Below the pieces are notes generated by a model that ran no database searches, was not told the DNA's origin, and saw nothing but the letters and a program-made list of their open reading frames with translations. A DNA stretch of 64,000 nucleotides, taken from assembly GCA_032358255.1 (NCBI GenBank), contig JAULBX010013430.1, forward strand, positions 35,505 to 99,504, in the 5' to 3' direction. Source of the stretch: Heterotrichella gracilis (taxonomy: Eukaryota > Sar > Xanthophyceae > Tribonematales > Xanthonemataceae). Made by a program: the position numbers and the translations under genes. This document shows, one piece after another, positions 34,509 to 46,172 of the stretch (the first letter of the stretch is position 1; every line of letters starts with the position of its first letter).

Positions 34509-37500
34509 ATGTCTACTGTCAGGTCCCCACCCTTCTCCCCTTCAGCAGCACCTGACCTCTTGGACTTGGACAGTGAACTCGATGAGTTTCTGTCTTGCCT
34601 TCTGGACCCTTCTGTTGCCGACCTACCGCCGGACTTGCTGTCTGACAAGCTCTTCAACTCAGCCCCAACCCCAGCTTCAGATCCAGCCCCAGCGTGTCTG
34701 CCAGCCCAGTTCCAAGCTGCAGTGCGGGAGCAGGAACAGAGCTTTCAGGAGCTCCTTTTGGGCCACCAGCCCTTGCCAAACGATCCCTACAACGAAGCTG
34801 AGCTGCCCTCTGCGTCACTCACCTACCACCTAGAGTCTGATGAGGGTGGGTCAGCAGGGACCTACCATCACAGCAGCGAGGGTTCGCCTAGCAGGGCAAA
34901 GGGCACGGTTTCGTCTCGCCACACACGAGACACTGCAGTGAAGCTTCAGAAGGCACAGTCAAAGGCGTGGCGCAAGCCGCCTGAGAAGAACAGGGAGTGC
35001 CAGAAGCGGTACAGGGAGAAGCAGAAGGTAACCTCTTCAGGGTTTAGGAAGGAGAGTGGGTGTACACAACAGATACAATGTTGGAGGCTACTTGGTGAAT
35101 ATGGTATGCTGGAGCTTATTTAAAAGCAAAGCTTATATACCCTAGATCGCATTATCACTTGCCGTATCGCTTGGTGTTGTATATGAAACTTTCAAGGTCG
35201 GCCAAGGGTGCTCTGAACACTCACACTTAACCCCGTGTTTCATGGTCCCAGGCCCATGCGGACGACATCTCTCGCCAGGTTGAGGCCCTTACTCGCGAGC
35301 TGGCGCTGCTGAGGACTGAGAACCATAAGCTGGCGGGGCAAACCGAGGCGCTGGAAAGCATGGTGGCTGAGCAGCAGTTGGGGGTGGATGTGCTCACAAC
35401 CACACAGATTGTGGGTTTAGGGTTTAGGGTTACGCACAGCAAGGGCATTTTATTGCATATCGTGTCTGGAGGAAGCTCTTCCTGGGGTTCTGCTGCCTGC
35501 CACTCACAGAGCCATGTATCTATAGGGGTCAATGTACCACAAACGACCTATTATGGATTTACCCACCCCTGCAGCGCTCTTTTCTCAGCTTGGACAGACT
35601 GTTGTCAAATGGGAACCCACTTGTACTTATCCATCGGCACAACCAGTTATGTACGGTCAGGCGTGTGGTGTGGCAACTGGTGCAGATGTCCACCTACTAT
35701 ATATATACTTTTGGTGCACATGCATCAGCCGGGTACCTCCCCCATGCTGGCGTATGCTCACTTTTGTGTGTGTTCGTGCAGATGATGAGTGGGCAGTCGC
35801 AAGGTGCTGGCGCCCCGGTGGCTCCCCAGGTGCTTAAGAGTGTGGGCCTGGACCTGTGCAAGTCCCTGCGGCCAAAGATATTTGATGTCATGGCGGCAAT
35901 GCTCACCAAAGTGGGTTCACGAGGTATGCGCATCCCATGGAATCTGCGGTACAAAAGACCCGGACAGCAAACTGTGCCAAGAACACTTTAAGCAATGTCA
36001 GGACAGACCTGAGTGGTGCATGCTTGCACAGGAATGACTGCTGACCTGGCTGAACTGCTCTGTTGGGATGCATTCCCTTCCATCCCCGTCGATTACATGC
36101 ATTTTAGCATCACAATGGTTGGCTAGCGGCACTATCTTGAGGGGCTTGGATGGGGTGCAAGTAATAGTGACAGGCACTGTGTAGATATCGTCTCCAAAAT
36201 TTACAGCATTTCACTGTGCTGCATGATGTGCTGTGGCTGCGCAGCGCTTCTTTTGGACCGGTGCGTGCAGCCAATACCCTAAACCTTTTAACCTTGAACA
36301 GCTGCGCGTGCGCTTGGCTCTGACCGCTTGCGTTGTCACGTGCAGTTCCTACTGAGGAGGAGACCATGCAGCTGAGGCAGTACCTGGCCCCATTGGTAAG
36401 GAATTAAACCTGCAAATTCAACCTTGTTCTGTAGGTCATGTGCAGTGAAACATGTCAGTCCTTACCCCGTTGGCACAAGACACACAGGCTGTCTACCTAC
36501 AATGCTAAAACGCATCTTTATATCTCCACCTATTAAAACGAATTTTGCAACTGGTTGATGAGGAAGCACCACTCTAATCAAGCAGCTACGCGCAGCTGTA
36601 CATGAAGCCGTACATACAGCACTTCCTCTTCAAGCTGTGGATGATCACCGCGATATGTTTGATTCTCAAAACGGGTACCCCAGCTACCCTTTGATAAATC
36701 CTGAACCCTAAATCCACTATCATGCCCACTGCTTACTTTTCCCTGCAATCCTTGCAGAAGCAGCAAGGCTACGCGCTCCTGTACACCAAGCCAGTTGAGT
36801 ACTTCCATCTCAACCTGGCCACCGCCGCCAACTGCACCATGGACTGGGTGCAATTCACAGAGCTGCTGGAGCTCACGCCGGCGCAGAAGGACCAGGTCAT
36901 ACTGCTCAGGTCAGTCACTGGGCGGTTGGGACTTTGGTGTTGCTGAGAAGTGCATTCAAGTCTTGTGCTGCTCAATCCGAAATTTTATATTCTACCATTA
37001 ACTTAACACAAGATTACAAGATTTTATTACAAGATTTAATAAAAGAATTAAATAATAATTTTTTTCAAAAAAGCTACAAGCTATTATCGCGCTATTTTTG
37101 TACTGTACTTGTGCGTGGTGGATGGCCATGCCTAAACCCGTTGTGGCGCATAGTTCGCCAGCATGTGCCACGCTGTGGGGTAGGGTTTTGTTAGGGTAGC
37201 CACCCTGTCTCCTGCAGTGCACTCTGATGAGCCATGTTGCTGAGGAGGGATTTGGCCCATTTGCTAGAGCAGCGTGATTGCAGTCGGGGCGCCCACATGT
37301 GCATGGTGCAAAGCACTGTGTTTCAGGAATTTATTGGAGTGAAAAAAGGTGGCAAGAATGGTCAAGAGCTTGCGACATTAGGCCTGCACGCAAGCCAAGC
37401 CTTGGCTGCCAGGCTGCCATGGCCATTGCACCCAATCACATCGGAAAAACCTGGTGACATCAGATGCTGATAACCATGCACTGCATTGCATGAACACTAC

Positions 37501-38013
37501 CGGATTTCAACTTGACACTTTTGCTTTGTGCGCCTCAGGGAGACGTTCACGGAGCGCATGGGGCCCAGGCTCGCCACCCGCAGAGCCATGGTCAACCGCT
37601 TGACACAGCTGCTCGCGCCTGCCCATTCCGCCGCCACAGCCCAGGGGCAGCAGCAGGGTGCGCCAGCAAGCCAGCCGCAGCAGCAGCAGCCCCCGCCGGC
37701 TGACCCATGCACACCCAGCGCGCCTGCAGATTACACCAACAGACACGCGCCAGACGACCACATGATGGATGCTGCAACGTCTGAAGCGCTGCCTGAAGCC
37801 TTGTCCGAAGCGGTGGCTGGCCTGCGCCGGACCATGTTTGATGAACTGGTGGTGGGATCTGCCTGCTTCGGTACCATGATGTCGCATGTGTTCACGCCCT
37901 GGCAGGCTGCGCGCGCGCTGGTGCACGCCTACCCCATCATGCCCACCATCTACCTGCACGAGGTGGCCAACGTGCTGGCGCAGCAGCGGGAGGGGAGGCT
38001 CATACAGCAGTGA
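34509..38013 (+). CDS. bZIP transcription factor
   Basis: Exons 34509-35027, 35252-35410, 35782-35923, 36346-36395, 36758-36909 and 37539-38013 join in phase for 498 residues. The basic region is KNRECQKRYREKQK with the diagnostic Asn161-x7-Arg169. It runs across the first intron into a zipper with Ile179, Leu186, Leu193, Leu200 and Leu207 in heptads. Downstream, LLELTPAQKDQVILLRETFT and MVNRLTQLL match a helical module commonly found after the zipper in chlorophycean bZIPs. A Gln/Pro-rich linker (GQQQGAPASQPQQQQPP) precedes a conserved-looking C-terminus. The N-terminus is acidic and Pro/Ser-rich, a likely activation region. An extra exon around 36569-36676 is possible in two frames but is not needed for phase. 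The ATG at 34509 is the first in frame. DNA target and stimulus are unknown. Confidence 0.9.
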
Positions 38014-38047
38014 TGGCCCTACCGCCGATGCAGCACTTGCATTTTCC

Positions 38048-38092
38048 TGGTGCAGCAGAGGGAGGGGGGCCTGATACAGCAGTGATGACCCT
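38048..38092 (+). repeat. Copy of the bZIP stop-codon region
   Basis: GCAGCAG...GGGAGG...ATACAGCAGTGATG at 37976-38020, covering the last codons and stop, is repeated here 72 bases downstream in the 3' UTR. Confidence 0.8.
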
Positions 38093-38130
38093 GCTGCCAG
38101 CTGGCATCATGGATAGAGCAGCGGCAACTT

Positions 38131-38349
38131 CACTTGGAGTGGGCCACGGCTGATCAGGCAACAGGTAGCCTTTTGAGCCTGCGTAGTGGTAGGCACCAAT
38201 GGCAACATGTGGTGGGGAGTGGAAGGGCTGCTGCTGGTGTGTATGGTGTGGATGGTGGTGGCGGTGGTGGTGGTGGTGGTGATGTCTGTCCTGGATCGGC
38301 TGCTACAGCAGTGATTGGAGCGGCGGCCATTGATGCCCACATAGTATGT
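38131..38349 (+). repeat. Dispersed repeat, left copy
   Basis: GAGTGGGCCAC, a GTGGTG-rich stretch, and CAGTGATTGGAGCGGCGGCC-type sequence are shared with 43056-43300. The two copies bracket the first DUF1517-like unit, so this may mark the edge of the duplicated block. Confidence 0.8.
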
Positions 38350-40294
38350 AGTTAGTTATTTATATGCATGCAAGCAACGCTGCCTGAGTAGCAGCCAGTC
38401 TTGCCCATGCGCTGTCAAGCAGTTGAGTCCTGTTGCACTGTTTATACATATGTATTTGTCGATGCCTGTATTTCCTTGGAGAATCCTCACATCGCATGAT
38501 TCCGATCAAAATTTTCACTTTTTCTCTGAAAGAGTCTTTTTCGTCTTTCGTCTTTCTTTCCTTCTTTGGTAGTTTTCATGCATGGTGTACGGTGCACTGC
38601 AGCCAAATGGCGTCGCAGATTATATTTTGGAAATAGTTTATTTGACTTATTATGAATTAATTTGCTAGTTGTGGATCCGCCGCATGTTCATTGCTTTTTT
38701 TCCTTTTTATTTTTTCTTGTTCAGGGTGCATTGTATGACGTACAGCATGCCACTGCGTATCCTTGGTATGATACGCATGGCATCACTTGAGGATTAGACG
38801 CAAATTGTTATGATCACCCAGATGGCTGATGAACTGCTGATGGGCACCATACCATTTGTCAGCAACTCTCGTTTGTGCCTTGCTGTGGATACTGGGATTT
38901 TATTATATACTATATGATGGGTGTAAGAATTGCTTGCTGAGAAGACTGGGTATATGATGGGTGCCAGGGAGCTGAGGCGCCATGGCCCATCGGAATAAGA
39001 GGTGTGGGTACAGAGGTGCAGCGCGCCAGTCCCAACTGGCAACCATGGCTGTTGTGTGCTTGCACAAGGCATGCATGACCTTCAAGGTATAAGTATATTA
39101 CGGTTATATACTACATACTGCAGCAGCGCGTGACACGAACAGGGACTGGGCTCGCCACAAGAAAGACTGTGCTGTCCTGGGCGAACGACATCCGTATGGT
39201 AGCAGATTATGGCACCACTAATGGTAGCAGCAACTTAACAATGCCATGTACAATTGTGTCATACCAGCTTGAACTGGCTTTCAGTACTGGTAACCATTAC
39301 CAGTGCGACGTAAATGTACAGTGCTGCTTCACAGCTCGGTGGCTGCACACATGCCACTAAGGTTGGGAACAGTTGACTCAGTCTGCCTGAAATCTGTCAA
39401 CAGATCAATTAAGTCTTGTAGGTTGCTCACTTGTAAAAAAGGACGATTTTCCACAGTGGCTGCAAGATTGTATCATTGAAAAAGCAATTTGCCAGCGTTT
39501 TTCGCAATCATTGGATGATCCTCAATTCGCAATCCGCAATCCTCAGTTTGCAAACTGAAGGATCAACTTCTATCTCAAATCATTACAATAGTTGCGCAGG
39601 TCTGAAAGGCCATGAACTGGCTATCAATTCTTTCTTCAAAAGATGAGCGGGTGAGATCATGTTGCAACGCTCAATTGCAGTTTGCAACTTTGGATGCAAA
39701 AGTGTCACAATATCAAAATGATAGGAGTTATCCTGTGCTCTAGCAAGGCCACAGCTGCAGAAGTGGTCAGCAATGCCCACAAGAAGGTAAAATGCTACAG
39801 TGCCCAGATTCTAAACGAAATGGATGCGGGGGTGTCCATAATATGGCATAAACAAAATGCGGTACCGGGGCTTGAGAAATCGTACACAAGTTGAATGGAC
39901 AAGACACAGTTGCAGTTAGATGCACGTCGGCATCAGATTTTGCCTAGCATATGAACGCTGGCAGAGACTTGCGGAACTGGCACCCCAGCACTGAGCATAG
40001 GGAATAAGTACATATAATACCATGGGAGACCTGACCCACTGCATTGCGCACCCACAAAACCTTTGTTGGGTAACGATCACGGATTGGTCAGAAATCTCAA
40101 TTTATAATTGCCAAAGCACCCGATGAGTCATGATTATTGCTCCCTGGGTGTAGGCTCCCACTGGGGATGATGACATGTGTGATCAGCTTAGTGCTACAAC
40201 TTATTCCTCTGAGGCTACGCTACCGGCAAACCCACCTCATTATGCCCCCCCCTCCTACTGAGGCCTCAATGAGATGATATCTACTGCATCTCAC
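38350..40294. other. 3' flank of the first DUF1517-like copy
   Basis: AT-richer sequence without supportable genes. 39716-40020 is recognisably homologous to 43980-44270 (shared words include ACGCTGGCAGAGACT and AGTACATATAA), showing that the duplication includes the downstream flank. A 14-bp palindrome, CAGTTTGCAAACTG, lies near 39544. Confidence 0.6.
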
Positions 40295-41938
40295 CTGATG
40301 GTGCGGATGTACAGTGAGATGGACACAAGTAGGAAAAGTACTACATCAAAGCCGAGGAGATACTAAAAGAACATGACAACATCCACATGTTCATCCATAT
40401 TGTCGCTCTCCACCACAATCGCTTCCACCGACGGTCCCAGTACCAATTGCGGTCCCGGTACCAATTGCGGTCCCGGTACCAATTGCACCATGATCCCGTA
40501 GGAGGAGCCGCCACTGGAGGTGCCGCCGCTATTACTGCAAAAACAAACAAAATGAGGATCAGGGTCCTTGTCACAGCCTATGCATCACAGTGAAATTGGA
40601 TGCAGGGGCAGGGGTTATTACGCTGAACACTGCAAAGGTAACAAGATAGCGTACGCACTTACAGTGGTGTGGTGCACCTCCGTGGATTCCGGAACATCAC
40701 GGCGTTTTCACAGTAGTCTAAGACGCATGTGGAGGCCGTTGATCAAGGCCACCTACCTGCTGGACTTTGAAGAGGAGAGGGCGCTGCTGGACTTTGAAGA
40801 TGAGAAACTGCTGCCCCCGTAGCGGCCGCTGCTGGAAGACCTGCAATGAAGGGAAGGTAGGATTCCATATGTGTTCATACATATTTATTTGTACAGGTCA
40901 TAATACATCTAGATGCATGCTGCCAGGCCCTGGTGCCGCCGTGTGGATCTATTGGTCAGCAGGGGGATGTCAGAGGGTGCACGATTGCATGTGTGTGTGT
41001 GATTACCAGTGCGATTACTTACCCATTGCTGAAGGAGCGCCCCCCTCCCCCCGAGAAGCTGCTCCCACCCATGCGCCCACCGCTGGATCCACCGCCCCGT
41101 CCGGACGCTGCCACCGCGGGGCTCACACAGCCAAACACCGACAGAGGGGGGAGGGTGGAATGACGCTTGCTCAACAGGTACATATGCTAATCACTATGAT
41201 TGAATTGACGCCGCGGAACTGACGGTGGCATCCCAAAACATACAAGCATGTACACAGTGCATGTCGTGCATGCAGCTGAAGCAACCGCGGTGCCTCTTGT
41301 CTAGTGCCCGCTTATGCCTGCTGGTCTTGTAGCACAGCAGGCTGGTTTAGCATGTTGGTAACAATTACCAAACAAGCACAGGCCCTGCGGTGGTTTCAAA
41401 CTACCATCAGCTATTGAAATACTCATTAAAATAGGGAATTGAAACATATATAACACTATCATTTCATAAAGAATATTATATGTTGTACTTGACGCTATCA
41501 TTTCATAGATATGTATACGTCATACCTAATTTAAAATAAATGATACACAAGGTGCATGAATGGGGTTGCGCGCACCAGTGCCAGCGCCAGCCCTGTCATC
41601 GCCACCCCCTTGGCAGCAGCAACTGCCATCTCGCGCAGCTGCACACCCCATGGGAGTTCATTCTCATTCGTCTTAACCCTCTGCTGCAGCTGGCTGGGTG
41701 CCAGGGGCAGAGTGAGAACAGCCACGGTTGGGGACTGGTGACGGGGAACGGGGTAAAGGGGGTTGCGGGTTGTGGAGGAGCGCAGCATGTGGCGCAGTGG
41801 GGTGCAGCCTGACTTGAAGGTGTGCGCCAGGCGTGAGACCCCTGGGGGAGAGGTCCCCTGGGATCTGGCGGTGCGCTGGACACCAGTGGCGTAGGGGCTC
41901 TGCAGCACCGCCCTGGTGGACAGTGTAGACATTGCCAT
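40295..41938 (-). pseudogene. DUF1517-like plastid membrane protein, copy A (broken)
   Basis: This is homologous to the neighbouring copy at 44507-46172. Exon 1 (41576-41938, 121 codons) is intact and reads MAMSTLSTRAVLQ to AAKGVAMTGLALAL. Exon 2 (41023-41138) keeps VSPAVAASG and GGRMGGSSFS, but its acceptor reads CTGTCG where copy B has CTGTCAG, so the AG is lost. A Ser-rich exon follows near 40759-40845. The last exon has lost the middle present in copy B, gained an 18-bp triple repeat (40433-40486), and meets an in-frame TAG before the terminal hydrophobic helix. Unless an alternative acceptor rescues it, it is a pseudogene. Confidence 0.7.
40433..40486 (-). repeat. 18-bp tandem repeat encoding QLVPGP
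   Basis: GGTCCCNGTACCAATTGC is repeated three times in copy A, where copy B has a single QLVPVP. It is a local expansion after duplication. Confidence 0.9.
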
Positions 41939-43055
41939 TGCTGCCGGGTTTGAGCTGGAGGCCTGGGACAACTCGAGGTTCTGTGGGGGCTCGGACGGCT
42001 CTGTGGGGGAACCGAAAGTGTTGGGAGGTGGTGGGCGTATTGGTTGAAAGGGTGTGATCCAGGATGACCCAGAACATCTCATGCCAGCAGAAGGTGACAG
42101 GCTAGCCAGGCAGGCAGTTGCGCATGTGAACACAGTGCTCAACCCACAGCGCTACTGTGAACAAAAGACTGCATAGGCCCAGCATTGCTTGGGCCTCTGC
42201 AAGGGCATACATGTTGAAGGCTGCTGCGAAATACAGCCAAAAGAGGTGTGAACCGAGCATACAGTGTCGGCGAGTTGAGTGCAGCGCGCGAGCATGAGAG
42301 CATGACTAAGCAGGGAGCTTCCCTGCTTAGTCATGCACCACTGGGTTGCAACCTACTGTTGGCAGAATACATACCTTTGTTATAAATTACATTACGCAAA
42401 GGACCTCTAATCACTAAGAGAAGTGGATAAGCATACAGCCGGCTCACTGTGCCGCAAACTACAAGCGAACAAACTAGCAACATATTTTGGTACACATGCA
42501 TAGACAAGTCAAGAGGCCGACCTACGTTTACACAACTAGGGAGGCTCCGTTGTCCTTTTAGACATCGCCATGATGACCACGAAGTCGTTTACAACAAGTA
42601 CTAGTTTTACTGTGCTTCCTCGTGCACGCAGTGTGTTGCACATCAAGCAACTTGGTTGGGTCCCCACCATGGGGCCTATGCACTCACCCTCGAATTGGCA
42701 GCGCGCGCCTGCTGGTGTACCGACTCGAGACTACGAGAAAAAACCCACGAATGTGATTTTGTGTAGACAACGCAGTGGTTGTACAGGTTATTCTGAAGTG
42801 CAGTGTGCCCAACAGTTTCATTCACCCACGGTTTTCCCGCCAACAAGAGCGAGTCAGTAACAGAAGAGGTCTTGCTTCCTTGAAAGGCCTTAACATACTC
42901 GAACTAGCGGTTAATGTACTTCAGCGTTGCTATAGCGGCAATGCGGTTGAGCAAACCGAGTGTGACAACGGTTCCGCACGCATGCATGCATCTGCCCTGG
43001 CAACTCGAACTTCAATAGCTGCTGCCAGCTCATGTCATTGGCTGCACCTTCAATG
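41939..43055. promoter_or_regulatory. Upstream region of copy A, conserved among the three copies
   Basis: Blocks at about 42395-42565 (CGCAAAGGACCTCTAATCAC to CCTACGTTTACACAAC) and 42615-42672 (CGTGCACGCAGTGTGTTGCA) recur upstream of copy B (46675-46842, 46890-46947) and copy C (51265-51440, 51492-51548). Retention in all three suggests a promoter or recent duplication. No gene seen. Confidence 0.6.
42300..42336. repeat. Near-perfect palindrome with 17-bp arms
   Basis: GCATGACTAAGCAGGGA, a 3-base spacer, then its exact inverse. Copies B and C have only the left arm (GCATGACTAAGCAG), so the inverted half was gained in copy A. Confidence 0.9.
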
Positions 43056-43300
43056 GAGTGGGCCACAGCTGCGGAAGCAGCTAGACTAAGTGTAGTCTTA
43101 GAAACCCATGGCAGCATGCATGCATCGCATACATATGTGACGGGAAAGGGCTGCTGCTTGTGTGGCTGCTGCTTGTGTGGGTGGTGGTGGTACCACGGTG
43201 GTGGTACCAAGATGGTGGTGGTGTCTGTCGTGGATCGGCCGCCGCTACAGCAGTGATTGGAGCGGCGGCCATTGATGCCCATACTTGGTTATAATAGTGC
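43056..43300 (+). repeat. Dispersed repeat, right copy
   Basis: This is the counterpart of 38131-38349. Both end in CAGTGATTGGAGCGGCGGCC followed by ATTGATGCCCA. It lies between copies A and B of the DUF1517-like genes. Confidence 0.8.
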
Positions 43301-44506
43301 ATCTGCAAATATACCAAGTTCAATGCTGATGGGCATGCATGGATAGTGGCAATATACAGCAGGTATATGCAAACAATTGACACCTGTAGGCCATTTGATG
43401 CGCGCGCTATTGCATGGCAGGGATATAAATTTGCTGGTATTCACAAACGATTGCTGACCTTTAATTTTATTTCGATGGCATTCATTTAGTTTTCCCTCCA
43501 TTCCTTGCCATTCCTCGCCACCCCCGTGTGAGCCCTGTGCCATACCTCTTCCTCCACCGCTCCCCCCCCCCGCCGTGATGGCTTTCCGGACTGATTTTTG
43601 TTTTGGTGGGGCGTATGCTAATTGCTATGCCGCCTTATGCACGCCTTTGGCGTTTGTTCTTTTCTTTTCTTTTCATTTCGATGGCATTACTACATTACCG
43701 TAAATATTACATGTAGTACACATCCATCCTGCCTTACTCAGGCCAGGCCCACACATTCCTCCCCTGTAAAGTAAAGGACCAATTTTAACTGCAAAAACAG
43801 CATCATTGTCCTCAAACCACTGACCAGGTCTGAAAGTCAAGGGATTAATTACTACGGTAACCTCAAGATATTACAACACAGTGCAGGTTTGAATGCCGCA
43901 TGCCGCATGATAATCAATTCTTGCTCCAAAGAGATAGGCAGATGGAATTATGTTGCTCAATCGCAGTTCGCAAATTTGATGCAAAAATAAGAGCAGCCTG
44001 TCAACTGCTCTAGCAAGGGCACAAATGCAAAGTGGTCAACGATGCCCACAAGGATGTGAACTGCTGCACTGCCCAGAGTATAAACAAAGTAGATGCAGCT
44101 GTGACCATATGGCATAAACGGGGGGAGTTGGACTTTAAAAATCATACACATTTCAATGACACAACTGCAAATGCATGCACGTCGGCAATTGCCTAGCATG
44201 AAACGCTGGCAGAGACTAGCGGAACTGGCGCCCCAGCACTAGGCATAAGGGGGAAAAGTACATATAAAACAATGGGCGCCACTGACAAAAGGAATCAACC
44301 ACCACCCATCATATGGTAATCACCACAAATGGGTCATGATCAGAAATGTTCCCTGGGTGTACTACAGGCTCCCATGTGATGTCATGTATTCACACAATCA
44401 AGATCAGCTTGAGCAGTAAATTTATTGCTACAACTGAGGCTACCATTGAGGCTATGCTACCGGCAAACCCACATGATTGTGCCTGCCCCTCCTACCGAGG
44501 CCACAC
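43301..44506. other. 3' flank of the second DUF1517-like copy
   Basis: AT-rich, without supportable genes. It is homologous to the flank of copy A in 43960-44270. Confidence 0.6.
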
Positions 44507-46172
44507 CTACATGTACAGGATGCTGATGGATATGATAAAGATGATGAGGATAGATACAAATAGGATGGTAGTATCATTGAAGCTGTTGCTCTGCATCACA
44601 ACCGCTTGCGCCTGCGGCACCGGTACCAATTGCGGAACCTGGGAATAAGGGGTCACCGGCTGCACGGGGATCACAGTTGGCACGTAGGTGGGGGTGGAGT
44701 GCCAGGGGAAGAAGAAGTTGAAGCAGTGGGAAACACTAGGGGAGGGCGCGGGGGCAAGGGTGCTGCCGCTGTAGGAGGAGCCGCCACTGGAGGTGCTGCC
44801 GCTACCATTGCAAAAACGAAATAAAAGAGGATCAGTGTCTTTGTCGCAGCATACGTAACACAGCCCATTGCAACTACGCGCAGGGGCGGGAGTCATACAT
44901 ACCGTATTACTCTGCTGCAAACAAAAATGAAAGCTGCCGCAAAAACAATGGTGTTGGTGTGTGTGGTGCATCTTAATGGAACATCACCAGATTTGTACTA
45001 TTCCAGAGTAGATATTCAAAGCATATGCTATGGAGGCCATCAGGCACGTACCTGCTGGACCTTGAAGACGAGACAGCGCTGCTCCCGCTGGAAGAGCGGC
45101 TGCTGCTGCCGCTGCTGAAAGAACTGCAATGCAGGAGTGAAGGATAAATATGTGGCTGTAATTTTATTGATTTTAAGTCATAATCATTAAGTATCATACC
45201 TGTAGATCTATGCTGTGTGTCCCGCCGTGTACAACTTTGATTAGCGGTGGGGTGTCAGAAGGTGTCTTAACCTGTATGTGTTTGTAGTGTATATCCGTTC
45301 ATGTGGTGGTGCGGTTTCTCACCCGCTGCTGAAGGAGCGTCCACCTCCACTTGAGAAGCTGCTCCCGCCCATGCGCCCACCGCTGGACGCTGCCACCGCG
45401 GGGCTCACAGAGCCAAACACCTGACAGGGGTGGGGGGGTAGGGGAGGGTGGAACCGCGCTTGCTCAAAGGTATATATGCTCATTGACGACACCATCCCAA
45501 AGCATACCAGCAAGCACACAGTGCATGCAGCTAAAGCAACAGCAGTGCCTTTTGTGTGAGACTAGTGCGCACTGGCGCCATGTAGCACAGCATGCTGGTA
45601 GCACCCACCAAACAAGCACAGGCCCTACAATGACTTTAAACCCACATGCAATGTTGAAATTCCACTGAATGGAAAAACTATGGTATGACATATGTAAAAC
45701 TAATTATGAGAAATGATGAGAATAAATTATACAGATAGGAAAAAAGTATAAAACCGAAATTAGATTAGAATACGTTTAATAAGTCGTGTTTTTTGTATTA
45801 AAAACAACCAGAGTGTAGGAATAAATTTGCGCGCACCAGTGCCAGCGCCAGCCCTGTCATCGCCACCCCCTTGGCAGCAGCTTCTGCCATCTCGCGCGGC
45901 TGCACACCCCATGGAATTGCACCCTCAACCCTCTGCTGCAGCTGGCTGGGTGCCAGGGGCAGAGTGAGCACAGCCACGGTTGGGGACTGGTGGCGGGGGA
46001 AGGGGGTGCGGGTTGTGGAGGAGCGCAGCGCATGGCGCAGTGGGGTGCAGCCTGACTTGAAGGTGTGCGCTAGGCGCGAGAGCCCTGGGGAAGAGGTGCG
46101 TTGAGATCTGGAGCTGCGCTGGACGCCAGTGGCGCAGGGCCTCTGCAGCACCGCCCTGGTAGACACTGCCAT
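44507..46172 (-). CDS. DUF1517/FLAP1-like short plastid membrane protein, copy B
   Basis: Exons 45837-46172, 45323-45420, 45052-45123 and 44507-44801 give 266 residues. The N-terminus (MAVSTRAVLQRP and onward, Arg/Ser-rich) looks like a plastid transit peptide. A hydrophobic stretch, GVAMTGLALALVFGSVSPAVA, follows and ends in a thylakoid-type AVA-A cleavage site. Next comes SSGGRMGGSSFSSGGGRSF, the Ser/Gly-rich signature seen at the start of mature DUF1517 proteins such as plant FLAP1. After Ser-rich exons and a Pro/Val-rich stretch, a terminal membrane helix appears (TTILFVSILIIFIISISIL). The large C-terminal DUF1517 domain is not found downstream. The frame stops at TAG (44507-44509), but ATGTAGGT there could instead be a donor to an unseen exon. 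The family link is an inference from motifs. Confidence 0.65.

Noticed and set aside
36569-36676. Extra bZIP exon (two open frames, one reading LYMKPYIQHFLFKLW)
   Set aside because: Neither frame has a donor in the phase needed to join the next exon; the neighbouring exons join in phase without it.
40295-40575. In-frame TAG in copy A read as a sense codon (altered genetic code)
   Set aside because: Other genes here end normally in TAG, TAA or TGA at the expected family C-termini, and copy A has other lesions.
38131-43300. Repeat pair as LTRs of a retrotransposon around copy A
   Set aside because: No reverse transcriptase, integrase or primer-binding site lies between the copies; a segmental duplication explains them better.
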